From contig JADEXK010000052.1 of NCBI GenBank assembly GCA_015207155.1, positions 1 through 45,247 on the forward strand: 45,247 nucleotides of DNA, written 5' to 3'. Source of the DNA: Nostocales cyanobacterium LEGE 11386 (GTDB taxonomy: Bacteria > Cyanobacteriota > Cyanobacteriia > Cyanobacteriales > Nostocaceae). A program made the position numbers and the translations under genes. This document shows positions 23,838-32,751 of the stretch, piece by piece. Under the pieces are notes generated by a model. That model did not search any database and was not told the DNA's origin. It saw only the letters and a list, made by a program, of their open reading frames with translations. Each line of letters starts with the position of its first letter. Positions within the stretch are counted from its first letter, which is position 1.

Positions 23838-24497
23838 ATGAAAGCATTTGTAGCAGGGGCAACAGGTGAAACAGGTCGCCGGATTGTACAAGAGCTAGTG
23901 GCGCGGAATATTTCCGTTCGTGCATTGGTGCGAGATACAGAAAAAGCAAGAGCCATTCTACCTCCTGAAACTGAGTTAGTCATGGGCGATGTGTTACAAA
24001 TAGAAAGTCTTAATATTGCTTTAGGTGATAGTACGGTCGTGCTATGCGCTACAGGGGCAAAACCTAGCTTCGATCCAACAGGCCCCCATAAGGTAGATTT
24101 TGAAGGGACTAAAAATTTAGTAGATGTAGCTAAGTCCAAGGGAATTGAGCATTTTGTGTTTGTTTCTTCTTTATGTACTTCCCAGTTATTCCATCCGTTA
24201 AACTTGTTCTGGTTGATTTTGGTCTGGAAAAAGCAAGCCGAGGAGTACATCCAGAAAAGTGGACTAACCTATACGATTGTGCGACCTGGTGGTTTGAAAA
24301 ATGAAGACAACCCCGATCCTATCGTGATGCAAAGTGCTGATACATTATTCGATGGTAGTATTCCTCGGCAAAAAGTTGCCCAGGTTTGTGTTGAATCCTT
24401 GTTTGAGCCAGCCGCACATAACAAAATTGTTGAAATTATAGCTAAACCAGAAGCCCCCTCAAAAAGCTTTAAAGAGCTATTTGCTAACGTTGCTTAA
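23838..24497 (+). CDS. NAD(P)-binding oxidoreductase (atypical short-chain dehydrogenase)
   Basis: 219 residues. The nucleotide-binding loop is GATGETGRRIVQEL (residues 7-20), followed by VRALVRD, which suits NADP. VMGDVLQ, VLCATGAKP and HFVFVSSL follow the Rossmann order, and TIVRPGGLKNE lies near residue 150. There is no clear YxxxK catalytic pair, as in the atypical SDR5 group to which Ycf39-like and stress-response proteins belong. One member of that group helps assemble photosystem II, but this protein is shorter and should not be called Ycf39. Monocistronic as far as can be seen. Confidence 0.85.
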   Translation: MKAFVAGATGETGRRIVQELVARNISVRALVRDTEKARAILPPETELVMGDVLQIESLNIALGDSTVVLCATGAKPSFDPTGPHKVDFEGTKNLVDVAKSKGIEHFVFVSSLCTSQLFHPLNLFWLILVWKKQAEEYIQKSGLTYTIVRPGGLKNEDNPDPIVMQSADTLFDGSIPRQKVAQVCVESLFEPAAHNKIVEIIAKPEAPSKSFKELFANVA

Positions 24498-24601
24498 TTA
24501 AAAAATAATTCCTAACTCAGCACTTTCTTTGTGAACTTTACCGAAATAAGTGCGTCAATGATTGTTGTTAAAGAAAAGAGCGAATTTGAAGGAGTCTGAC
24601 C

Positions 24602-25294
24602 CTGAAAGGCTTTAAACTCAAAGGCGTTGAAAACCTGATTTGCCCGATAGCCGCACTGATCGGTTTTATCTGTTTGTTGCAGTGGTATATTTATGGTTCA
24701 CTGCGATCGCCTCATGATCCTGTATTTAGAGTCCAACAGCCGCCTTTAGTTATGCAAGGAGGTGACCCTTACATCCGTGCTTTAATGCGAACTATTTCAG
24801 CTAGTGAAGCTAATGGTAATCGTCCCTATTCTCTGCTGTATGGTGGACAGCAAGTCAAAGACCTCAGCCGTCATCCTGAAATATGCGTCACAATTGTCAC
24901 AGGGCCAAACAAGGGTAATTGTTCTACAGCTGCTGGTAGATATCAAATCATCAATAATACTTGGTTTGAAATAGCGCCTCGCTATCATCCCAACCCCCCC
25001 ATGCAGTTAATGTTTTGGGCTGCTTATAGTTTTGAACCACAGTATCAAGATGTAGTCGTTTACCGTTGGTTAAATGATACAAAAGTTTGGGGAACGGATA
25101 TTTCTCAACTGCTGCAAAAGGGAAAAATTGATGATGTTTTACGGCGACTATCTCCCACTTGGACAAGTCTGGGATATGGTATAGAAACTAATTCTATTAG
25201 TAGTTCTTTGCCGAAGATTTATCAGAAAATGTTGGCAGAGGAATTAAAGACAGCTAATCAACCAGGTGCTGCAAATGCAGCACCAATTCCTTAG
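24602..25294 (+). CDS. Membrane-anchored lambda-lysozyme-like muramidase
   Basis: 230 residues if started at CTG 24602. The enzymatic part has TISASEANGNRPYSLLYGG with a candidate catalytic Glu, and CSTAAGRYQIINNTWFEIA, the pattern of lambda R-type endolysins (GH104-like). The frame upstream of the first standard start codon (TTG at 24674) encodes a clear membrane helix, LICPIAALIGFICLLQWY, which that TTG would cut in the middle. No ATG, GTG or TTG lies before the helix; GGAG at 24591-24594 is seven bases before CTG AAA GGC at 24602. So a CUG start or a start-codon mutation is likely. The C-terminus is Ala/Pro-rich. It would face the periplasm and act on peptidoglycan. Confidence 0.75.
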   Translation: MKGFKLKGVENLICPIAALIGFICLLQWYIYGSLRSPHDPVFRVQQPPLVMQGGDPYIRALMRTISASEANGNRPYSLLYGGQQVKDLSRHPEICVTIVTGPNKGNCSTAAGRYQIINNTWFEIAPRYHPNPPMQLMFWAAYSFEPQYQDVVVYRWLNDTKVWGTDISQLLQKGKIDDVLRRLSPTWTSLGYGIETNSISSSLPKIYQKMLAEELKTANQPGAANAAPIP

Positions 25295-25329
25295 ATGCTA
25301 GAGGCTATGGAAGATATTTGAGCAGTTAA

Positions 25330-26148
25330 TCAGGTCTCATCAATTAAAAATTCTTGCACAGTTCGCACAAATTCTTCAGTATTTTCTAAGTGAATATTAT
25401 GCCCAGCATGTTTAACTACTTTTAGCTGGGCATGTTTACATATTTTAGCCATTTCTGTATTAATATCTATAAATTTTTTGTCATACTCCCCAGCTAATAA
25501 TAATATAGGCTGGGTATTTGCCTTTAGTTCTTTCCATAAAGAAGGTTGATTACCAATCCCTATGAATTGCAGTGATTTAGTTAATTCTAGGGGATGATTT
25601 TTTAAGCGATTTTTTAGCATTATGTCAAATTTAGGGTGGTTTTTGATTGAGCCAAACATTGGCTGTTTATACCAATTTAATAAAAAATTTGCAAAATCTT
25701 CTTTAGCAACACTTCGTGCTAATTTCCTGGCTATTTGAGCATCATGTTTAACTCTTTCTAATCGTTCTATTTCTGTTGCTAAACCAGGGGAAGCTGATTC
25801 TAGGACAACTTTAGTAAAACGCTTGGAAAAATGTATGGTGAGATATAATGCTAATCTTCCACCCATCGAGTAACCAATCAAAAAGCAATGGGTAATTTTT
25901 AACTCATCTAGTAAATTAATTAAGGCATGAGCTGTATTTTCCATCGCATAGTACTCATCTCCACATAAAACTTGAGTTTTTCCATGTCCAGGCAAGTCAA
26001 CTATCAAAAAAGAAAATTTGCCAGATAGCAATTCTATTGCTTCATCAAATTCATTAATATTACCCATAAAACCATGTAAGAAAAGAATTAGTGGTTTGTT
26101 TGGGGTTTTCATTAAAGAATAATGAAGGTTATAAGCTTTAATAGACAT
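25330..26148 (-). CDS. menH: MenH-like alpha/beta hydrolase (SHCHC synthase)
   Basis: 272 residues. MenH removes pyruvate from SEPHCHC in phylloquinone/menaquinone synthesis. Marks: LFLHGFMGN (oxyanion loop, about 22-30), FLIVDLPGHGKT (about 48-59), nucleophile elbow GYSMGGR near 90-96, LLAGEYDKKF (acid), and VKHAGHNIHLENTEEF (catalytic His). LHGFMG, DLPGHG and GYSMGGR together favour MenH over general hydrolases, but this is family-level. Only 13 bases separate the ATG from the end of an IS701-type element, so the native promoter is likely lost and the gene may depend on the IS for expression. Confidence 0.75.
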   Translation of the reverse strand: MSIKAYNLHYSLMKTPNKPLILFLHGFMGNINEFDEAIELLSGKFSFLIVDLPGHGKTQVLCGDEYYAMENTAHALINLLDELKITHCFLIGYSMGGRLALYLTIHFSKRFTKVVLESASPGLATEIERLERVKHDAQIARKLARSVAKEDFANFLLNWYKQPMFGSIKNHPKFDIMLKNRLKNHPLELTKSLQFIGIGNQPSLWKELKANTQPILLLAGEYDKKFIDINTEMAKICKHAQLKVVKHAGHNIHLENTEEFVRTVQEFLIDET

Positions 26149-26161
26149 ATGTTTTTTTATC

Positions 26162-27608
26162 CCTCTTCTGTCACTTTCCGGAGTGAGCTAGTAGTAAATA
26201 AGTTAAATTATCCAGAAGCATAACAAGGTTTAAATTGATTCATTGCAGTAATTAAATGATTGAATCCCAGCAATAAATGTGAATTGGGAAAAATATCTAG
26301 CCAAGGATAAATTATCCAAAAAAGTAAGAGTGGTTGGATAATTAGACGCAGATTATTTAAAGTATTCTTCCATCCGCATTCATGGTTCCATTGTTTATGA
26401 TTAGAAAAATCAACTGAACTATCTTCCTGTACCTCAGCCTCAATTTTACAAGATTGATTTAAGCATATAAATGCTGGAGAATTTAAACTAATCATTGTGT
26501 AAACACAAAAAATAATTTCCCACCACCTCTCAATATGCTGGAAATTAGTAAAACGATAATCTGTCCAACCCAATTCTTGTTTACACTGTCGAAAACTATA
26601 TTCTACCCATGTCCTTAATCCATATAAATCTCCTAAAGTTTTCTTGAGATTACCTTGAAGATTTGTCATTACGAAAGAAGTAGAATTTTCTGGCATAGTT
26701 TCTGGGTCAGTAGTTATTTCCCAGTAGGTTATGGCTCTTTTTTTACCATAAATTATTTCCCTAATGTATCTAGTCTCTGATTTTTGATTGCTAAATGTTC
26801 TCTCAAACTTACACCATTTATTCGCCCTAACGCTCTGCCCTGCTGGCAACCAGACTCCATGATTACTTCTAATTGACACAACGTAAGGTAAGTTATATTC
26901 AGCTATTTTCCTAATAAATTGGCTACTTTCGCCATATAAGCTATCAGCCAGTACTAATTCAATATTAAACCCTGATTCAATTAACTCTGTAATAATTTCT
27001 GATGCTAACTCTATTTTAGTTTTATATTTATCTGACTCCTTTAATGTTCCTTTTGGTTTAAATACTTTTACAAGTAATGGAAAAGTTATATTGGAGTAAA
27101 CTCCATAAGCATTGACTGAAACTATCCCATTATCTATTTTCCCCACGCTTCCCAAATATTGTCTAGCCACATAATCAGTCTTCTTACCTTTTTTCCTATC
27201 TCCGGTTTCATCTATTACTAGCGTAATTGCTCGACCATTTAATATTCTCTTGATTTTATTTAATCTTCGGATTTTTAATTCATTTACTGACCAGTCTGAA
27301 TAGGCTATAAAATGATGTAATGACTGGGCAGAGTTTATACTTACTACTTTTGCTATTTCTGGTAATGATTTTCTTTTTATCGTTGATATTATTCCTAAGT
27401 GTAAATATTTGAAGCACTCATAATTTCTTACTTCTTTAAATAAGTCTTTATACTCTGCACAATATTCATCTATGATGGCAACTGTTGGGTGAGCATCTCT
27501 CGCCAAATGCTTCAGGATTTGTAATTCTACATCCATTGCCCTGCTTACCTTCCAGAGTTTTTTCTTTTGATTCTTTTATTCAGAATACCCGGAAAGTGAC
27601 AGAAGAGG
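26162..27608 (-). mobile_element. IS701-type insertion sequence, complete
   Basis: About 1.45 kb bounded by perfect 20-base inverted repeats CCTCTTCTGTCACTTTCCGG (26162-26181) and its complement (27589-27608). It holds one full-length transposase gene. The bases outside the two ends (TTTTAT-C on the left, CATATAG on the right) are not a direct repeat, so the usual short target duplication is missing. The right end cuts an alpha-amylase gene; the left end sits 13 bases before menH. Confidence 0.9.
26208..27536 (-). CDS. IS701 family DDE transposase
   Basis: 442 residues, full length and without stops. The first catalytic Asp is in ITLVIDETGDRKKGKKTDYV (about 100-117), followed by ARQYLGSVGKIDNGIVSVN, a signature of IS701-type transposases; the second Asp is in ELVLADSLYGE and the Glu region in YGLRTWVEYSFRQCKQELGW. 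All three catalytic segments are present, so the element could be active. Read towards menH; the stop is 27 bases inside the left inverted repeat. Confidence 0.93.
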   Translation of the reverse strand: MDVELQILKHLARDAHPTVAIIDEYCAEYKDLFKEVRNYECFKYLHLGIISTIKRKSLPEIAKVVSINSAQSLHHFIAYSDWSVNELKIRRLNKIKRILNGRAITLVIDETGDRKKGKKTDYVARQYLGSVGKIDNGIVSVNAYGVYSNITFPLLVKVFKPKGTLKESDKYKTKIELASEIITELIESGFNIELVLADSLYGESSQFIRKIAEYNLPYVVSIRSNHGVWLPAGQSVRANKWCKFERTFSNQKSETRYIREIIYGKKRAITYWEITTDPETMPENSTSFVMTNLQGNLKKTLGDLYGLRTWVEYSFRQCKQELGWTDYRFTNFQHIERWWEIIFCVYTMISLNSPAFICLNQSCKIEAEVQEDSSVDFSNHKQWNHECGWKNTLNNLRLIIQPLLLFWIIYPWLDIFPNSHLLLGFNHLITAMNQFKPCYASG

Positions 27609-28633
27609 CATATAGCCATCCTGGGGACGATCGCTCCATTGAATTTGCCAATCACTCAGGTATGACCATGCTAGACTTTGGGCTATGCATGGCGATTCGG
27701 GCTGCATTGGCGCAAGGTTCAGACAATGGATTTCAAACAATTCAATACATTTTTGACCAAGACTATCGTTATAGTGGGGCAACAGAGTTAGTTACCTTCA
27801 TCGATAACCATGATATGCCCCGCTTCCAATCGCTGAACCCTGATCCAGCGATGCTCAAAGTGGCGATCGCTCTGATTATGACAGCTCGTGGTATTCCCTG
27901 CATCTATTACGGCACAGAACAGTATTTACACAACGATACCGATGGCGGTAACGATCCGTACAATCGCCCCATGATGGAAAAGTGGGATACCGAAACCGAG
28001 ACTTATCGTTATATCAGATTGCTGTCTGGCTTACGGCGACTGAATCCGGCCATTTCTATGGGTAGCCACTGGCAAAAATACCTCACACCTGACGTTTACT
28101 GCTATGTCCGCCGCTATCGTGACTCTGTGTGTTTTGTAGCACTCAACCGGGGAGGAGAGGTTACTTTACCAGAAGTAGACACAGAACTACCTGATGGGGA
28201 ACATACCTGTGTGGTGACTCGCAATAAGTATGAAATCAAAGACGGCAAAATTTATGATTTGCGAATCGAAGAACGTGGGGTAATCGTTTTAAGTCGCGTT
28301 GGGGAAAGGATCAAAGGACAAACTCTCGTCCGGGTACAACTCAACGGGGTACATACCCAACTAGGTGAAACCATCGTCGTGACTGGAGACTGTCCAGAAT
28401 TAGGTAACTGGGATATCAGTAAGGCTTATCCCCTAGAGTACATCAATTCCAACACCTGGTTTGCAGAGATTCCCTTTGATGAAAGTGCTGGTAACTTGAT
28501 TAGTTATAAATATGCCATGTGGCGTGAAGGGCGATCGCCTCTGCGGGAAAATCTGGTCAACCGTCGTTGGGTAATCGCTAAAGAAGGCACTGTTAAATGG
28601 CGTGACACCTGGGCATCAGGACGGGAGTCATAG
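27609..28633 (+). pseudogene. Alpha-amylase (GH13) with C-terminal CBM20, front half lost
   Basis: The remaining 340 residues start at AYSHPGDDRSIEFANHSG, which in GH13 amylases comes right after the catalytic Glu segment (conserved region III). Region IV is present (TFIDNHDMPRF), then IYYGTEQYLHNDTDGGNDP, the domain C strands (about 180-260) and a starch-binding CBM20 domain (VQLNGVHTQLGETIVVTGD, CPELGNWD, to the end). Regions I-III, with the nucleophile Asp and acid Glu, are missing: the IS701 end lies at the break and no trace of the front half is in the window. An open frame continues 41 codons into the IS, but this part is not amylase. Not catalytic; a starch-binding fragment could in theory be made. 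Confidence 0.9.
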
Positions 28634-28658
28634 CTTTGGTGTCAACAGTAGCCAGAAA

Positions 28659-29579
28659 TCAGCTACTCACTTGAGCAATCACAGTCCGATGACGAGGGGT
28701 ATTGCTAGTGATTGTAGGAACTTGAAAACCAGCTTCCACTAGAACCTGCTCAATATCTAAGGCAAAATATTCATCTAAATAAGGTTCCGTACTTTTGAGT
28801 AGCGTCAAAATGTAGGGGGGCATTTTCTTGTAGATTTCCGATTGAGGATTCATGTCCATAATTGCCAAATGACCACCCGGACGCAGTACACGCCGCATTT
28901 CCGCCAAAATCTTGCGAGTTGCTGACTGAGGTAATTCGTGGCACATCAAGAAAATTGAGACTAAATCAAACGAGGCATCTGGTAAGCCAGTAGATTCAGC
29001 TGTGGCATGAAGCCAATTAATGTTAGCTTGACGCTGTTGGGCGCGGTAGTGGGCAACCGCTAAAAAGTAAGGCGATAAGTCCAAGCCTGTAATCTGAGAC
29101 TGGGGATAAACCTCTTGTAGGGCAAAGGTACTTAAACCAACGCTACATCCCACATCCAGAATATCTTGCGGATTATAGGAAAGCGAGCCTCTAAGGATAT
29201 CGTGGTAACTTTGACGTAGTTTGGCATCACCTTGGGCTTCAGCATCCTGCCAAATTTTAGCGTGAACAGCATGAGCAGCAGGTTTTACCTCAAATGCAGC
29301 TTGCCAACTGAGATTACCAGTTTCGTAAGCATGGAATGAGGTGAGGTAATAGTCTGGATAAGCAAGTTGACAATTCTCAACTTGAGCTAATTCTTGCGTC
29401 CAATCACGCGCCTCTAATTTCTGTACTTCTTGTGTCCACGGAACACCAATTCTTTCGGCTCGTTTAATCATCATTTGTCTAGCTTGATGCTTGGCTAGAG
29501 CGGCTAAAGGTTTAATAGCCAATATGCCATTTACCAAACGGGAGGCTAAGTCAGGAGGAGTTGTTACAACAGCAGTCAT
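28659..29579 (-). CDS. SAM-dependent methyltransferase (class I)
   Basis: 306 residues. Helical N-terminal region of about 130 residues, then a Rossmann methyltransferase domain: motif I ILDVGCSVGLSTFAL (about 139-153), QITGLDLSPYFLAVAHYRA (motif II with acidic residue), FDLVSIFLMCHELP, and the VLRPGGHLAIMDM loop. The pattern resembles the UbiE/methyltransferase-11 group; substrate unknown. It is convergent with the amylase remnant and stops 26 bases after it. Start at ATG 29579. Confidence 0.88.
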   Translation of the reverse strand: MTAVVTTPPDLASRLVNGILAIKPLAALAKHQARQMMIKRAERIGVPWTQEVQKLEARDWTQELAQVENCQLAYPDYYLTSFHAYETGNLSWQAAFEVKPAAHAVHAKIWQDAEAQGDAKLRQSYHDILRGSLSYNPQDILDVGCSVGLSTFALQEVYPQSQITGLDLSPYFLAVAHYRAQQRQANINWLHATAESTGLPDASFDLVSIFLMCHELPQSATRKILAEMRRVLRPGGHLAIMDMNPQSEIYKKMPPYILTLLKSTEPYLDEYFALDIEQVLVEAGFQVPTITSNTPRHRTVIAQVSS

Positions 29580-29839
29580 AAATCAGTTTGGGTTTAACAG
29601 CCTATTCTACTTATGACACAATTAGGGAACAGGTGATAGATGACAGGGAACAGAAAGGTTATATGTGTTTCTTTCATTCCTAGCAGGTGGGGCACTTTCA
29701 ATAAACACATTTAAATTTTTGTATTCTGGCCAAAGTGGGATGCTCCGTTGGTCTAAGATTTGTAGTATTCCGATAACTTAGCCACACCAAAAAGCTGAGT
29801 AAAGTTTAAAAAAACTACAAAAATTTTTGATAGTCAAAT

Positions 29840-30274
29840 ATGGCCAGAGCAAGAAGAAGAGCCAACGGCTTTTTAAGAGATTTTAAGGAATTTGCCCTCC
29901 AAGGCAATGTATTAGACTTAGCGATCGCAGTCATCATTGGTGCTGCTTTTGGAAGAATTGTCACTTCCTTTGTTGAGGATGTGATTATGCCATTCATCAA
30001 TCCCTTGGTTGCGGTGACTGGCCAAGACTGGAGAACAATCACTGTTGGCCCAGGAATTAGAATCGGTAGTTTTCTCGGCGCGATCGTTGACTTTATCATC
30101 ATTACCCTCATCATATTTGTAGCAGTACGAGCCTTACAAAGATTCAAAAGACAAGAAGAAGTCGCCGATGAACCCCCACTACCAGATCCTAATCTTGTCG
30201 CTCAGGAAAGACTAACTGGCGCGTTAGATAGGCTAACTGAAACCCTGGAATCTCGCAATACTCAGGTTTTGTAA
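29840..30274 (+). CDS. mscL: Large-conductance mechanosensitive channel MscL
   Basis: 144 residues. Pore-forming homopentamer that opens under membrane tension during osmotic down-shock. N-terminal RANGFLRDFKEFALQGNVLDLAIAVIIGAAFG is the amphipathic helix plus first membrane helix; second helix is about 75-98 (IGSFLGAIVDFIIITLIIFV). C-terminal helix is charged (RLTGALDRLTETLES). The basic RARRRA start is slightly longer than E. coli MscL. A heptamer repeat starts at the base after the stop codon. Confidence 0.96.
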   Translation: MARARRRANGFLRDFKEFALQGNVLDLAIAVIIGAAFGRIVTSFVEDVIMPFINPLVAVTGQDWRTITVGPGIRIGSFLGAIVDFIIITLIIFVAVRALQRFKRQEEVADEPPLPDPNLVAQERLTGALDRLTETLESRNTQVL

Positions 30275-30307
30275 GCATTGGGCATTGGGCATTGGGCATT
30301 GGGCATT
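30275..30307. repeat. Heptanucleotide tandem repeat GCATTGG x4.7
   Basis: Four perfect copies of GCATTGG and a partial fifth, starting right after the mscL stop codon, followed by CTTGTTCCC direct repeats (about 30313-30338). An STRR of a third type in this window. Confidence 0.95.
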
Positions 30308-30350
30308 AAATTTGTCCTCTTGTTCCCTTGTTCCCTTGTCCCCACTCCCT

Positions 30351-32039
30351 CTACTTTGTAGTTTTCGGTTTCAGAGCTAACAACATCTCTAATTGACTGG
30401 TGGATTTGTCGGGACTGGTGGCGGTGACACCAAAACCACGAATGGAATTCAGGATTGTGTTGGCTTCAGATGGGATAGGTTGCCTTTTGGCCACAAAGCT
30501 ATTTAATAAAGACACAGTTTTTTCCATATCTAAGTAAAAGTAGCCAGCATTGGGCTTTTGCAACGAACCAGTTACAGCTTTGAAGGTGTCGCTACTATCA
30601 AGTTTGGGACTATTAGAAGTAGCCATCGCTTCAGCTACAGAACCACCTATTGCTAAAAATACAGTATTTTTATCTAGCCAACCGTGGGAAAGTAACGCGC
30701 CTTGTCGGGGGATTTGCCACTCAGTTACGTCTTTACCGCCAATATTTCTTTGACTAATATTAATTCGTTGGGTTTTGGCGAGGTTATCTAGTTTACTCAA
30801 AGTCGCTTCTGCTGTTTGGCGATCGCTAGTTTCAAATATTAATGCTCCTCCAAAACCCACACTCGCCAACATACCTTGATTCGAGGGAATAGTACCAAAG
30901 GCGAATTCCTGATCCATCCACCCGAAAACGTCTTTATCTAGGTCAATATTGACAAACTTCAGTTGCCCCCGCACTTGCTGTATTATTTGGTTAAATTCAG
31001 GATAATCTTTGGACTGTTCTACTAAGGTTGACCAACTCCGGCTGATACCGTTACCAGTAATTAAAGCAAAGGTATCTGAGGGTAATTGTTTAACTATGTT
31101 TGCCGGAGTTGTTTGATACTCGAATTTGTTCAGTTGCGGATCTAAATTAGCGATCGCTTTTAGCCGCACTCCCTGATCATCAATACCCACACGCGCCACC
31201 AAAGATTTTACTTGTTTCAACTGGGCCAAACTTTGTGGAGGTAGTTCCCTAGCCTGGGGACTTGCGGCTATCAATTGCTGTATCATGCCCCCGTAGTCTG
31301 GTATGTAAACTTGGGCTAAGGTGTTTTTGACATCTGAACGTGCGGTAAGAATCGTATTCGCACCTTCTTGATTGGCAAAAGAAGGCTGTCCTTTAAAGGT
31401 GTCAATAGCCTTTTCTACAGCTTGCTTTTCAGGAGCTAATACTAAATGGTTATTATTGATAACTACACTATATGTCAGTCTGCCATTTTCTGTAGTTTCC
31501 GTAATTTTTTCACCTTTGTAATCAGATTCCTGAATTTTTACGCCTTTTTGCCCTTTCCATTTATTAGCAAAATTTAAAGCGTTGAGTTTATCTTTGATGC
31601 CTACTACCATCAAGACATTAGGTTCTGGTTGTACTTTGGTAGCAGAATTAGGCTCTGTAGAAGGCTTATTTGACTGTGCAAGTTTAGTAGGGTTAGGCGG
31701 TAGCACAGCAAACATCACACCACCCACCCAAGGCTTGATATCTTTTTCGTAAGAAATATCACTTTTACTAAAAAAATCTTCGTTAAAATCTTCTAAGCCT
31801 TTTGCTATTAACTTTTGTGTTTCTGGAGTGCCAAACTGTTGTAATTTTGCCCAAGCTTGTGGGTCAGTAGTCACATAAGTTGCCATCAGCGCTGTGGAAG
31901 GGACCAATTTAGCACTACCTAAAGCGCCTGAGCTATCCCCGGATGGCCCTTTAAAATATATATAAGCAGCTACACTTCCTGCTATGACTACAGCAGCACC
32001 AACAGCAGGAATTAACAAATTTGATTTACGTTCAGGCAT
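30351..32039 (-). CDS. DUF3352 family protein, membrane-anchored
   Basis: 562 residues. An N-terminal helix (residues 8-28, LLIPAVGAAVVIAGSVAAYIYF) anchors or exports it; the rest is a soluble domain outside the membrane. Visible segments: ALMATYVTTDPQAWAKLQQFGTPETQ, FALITGNGISRSW, FGTIPSNQGMLASVGFGGALIFETSDRQ and GYFYLDMEKTVSLLNSF, as in the cyanobacterial DUF3352 family, whose function is unknown. Monocistronic; convergent with mscL. Confidence 0.88.
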   Translation of the reverse strand: MPERKSNLLIPAVGAAVVIAGSVAAYIYFKGPSGDSSGALGSAKLVPSTALMATYVTTDPQAWAKLQQFGTPETQKLIAKGLEDFNEDFFSKSDISYEKDIKPWVGGVMFAVLPPNPTKLAQSNKPSTEPNSATKVQPEPNVLMVVGIKDKLNALNFANKWKGQKGVKIQESDYKGEKITETTENGRLTYSVVINNNHLVLAPEKQAVEKAIDTFKGQPSFANQEGANTILTARSDVKNTLAQVYIPDYGGMIQQLIAASPQARELPPQSLAQLKQVKSLVARVGIDDQGVRLKAIANLDPQLNKFEYQTTPANIVKQLPSDTFALITGNGISRSWSTLVEQSKDYPEFNQIIQQVRGQLKFVNIDLDKDVFGWMDQEFAFGTIPSNQGMLASVGFGGALIFETSDRQTAEATLSKLDNLAKTQRINISQRNIGGKDVTEWQIPRQGALLSHGWLDKNTVFLAIGGSVAEAMATSNSPKLDSSDTFKAVTGSLQKPNAGYFYLDMEKTVSLLNSFVAKRQPIPSEANTILNSIRGFGVTATSPDKSTSQLEMLLALKPKTTK

Positions 32040-32751
32040 TATTACTGTCCTCTTTTCTTCAAATTGTCACCGAGGCGAGTACAAACGTCATTGTAGAGTT
32101 CTCGGAATTGTTCGTAATATTCACTAATTTATGCGGTAAATACTGTGAAAATTAGTAAATTTACACATTCTGGCTCAAAAAACGCTACAAACAATACTTC
32201 AATCAGGTGAGATGCATATCCGCACGACAAGGGGATAAGAGGATGGGGGGACAAGGGGACAAGGGCGAATTCTTGACTCAGTACTCAGCACTCCCCTTCG
32301 ACTTCGCTCAGGGCAAGCGCACTCAGCACTTAGAAAAGCACTCAGCACTTTTTCCCTGCTTGATAGTGGCAAGCTATTCTAAACTATAAGAAGACTTGGG
32401 AGTATTTGTACTCAATGGAAATTTAACGAGATGTAAGAAACTCTTGATCCGATCACAAAAAGGCACACGATATCAGCCTAATCAAATTTGCTAGGTAGAG
32501 AGGAGATTAATTCTCATCGAGGACTTACGCAAAATACTTCACTTCGACAAGGCTCAGTACAAGTCACTCGAGCCGCTCAGTGACCACTCTAACTTCCGTG
32601 TTCTCTGTGCCTCTGCGATACGATTCTTCCGTAAGTGCGTAAGTCCTATCACCTGCCAATAGCCTTTTTAATTTGGGCAATAAACCAGATAGTGTGATTT
32701 TTGGAATACATCTAGGTAGACTTTTCAGGATTAAAAGGTCAGTAAGCATCA
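32040..32751. other. Repeat-rich divergent intergenic region
   Basis: 712 bases between the divergent DUF3352 and aminopeptidase genes. Contains a GGGGACAAGGGGACAAGG block (about 32228-32268), CTCAGCACT repeats mixed with a CTTCGACTTCGCTCAGGGC unit (32275-32350), and a 128-base inverted-repeat element (32520-32647). Small open frames here are repeat-derived. Promoters for both neighbours must lie here but I cannot place them. Confidence 0.65.
32520..32647. mobile_element. Miniature element with AGGACTTACGCA ends
   Basis: 128 bases bounded by perfect 12-base inverted repeats AGGACTTACGCA (32520-32531) and TGCGTAAGTCCT (32636-32647). Inside are a CTTCGACAAGGCTCAGTAC unit and a CTCTGTGCCTCTGCG unit, both common in Nostocales repeats. 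No coding capacity; MITE-like. Confidence 0.8.

Noticed and set aside
23838..24497. Calling the SDR protein Ycf39
   Set aside because: It is about 100 residues shorter than Ycf39 and shares only the general atypical-SDR pattern.
27485..27608. Continuous frame joining the IS end to the amylase remnant
   Set aside because: The first 41 codons are IS sequence; kept only as a remark on the pseudogene.
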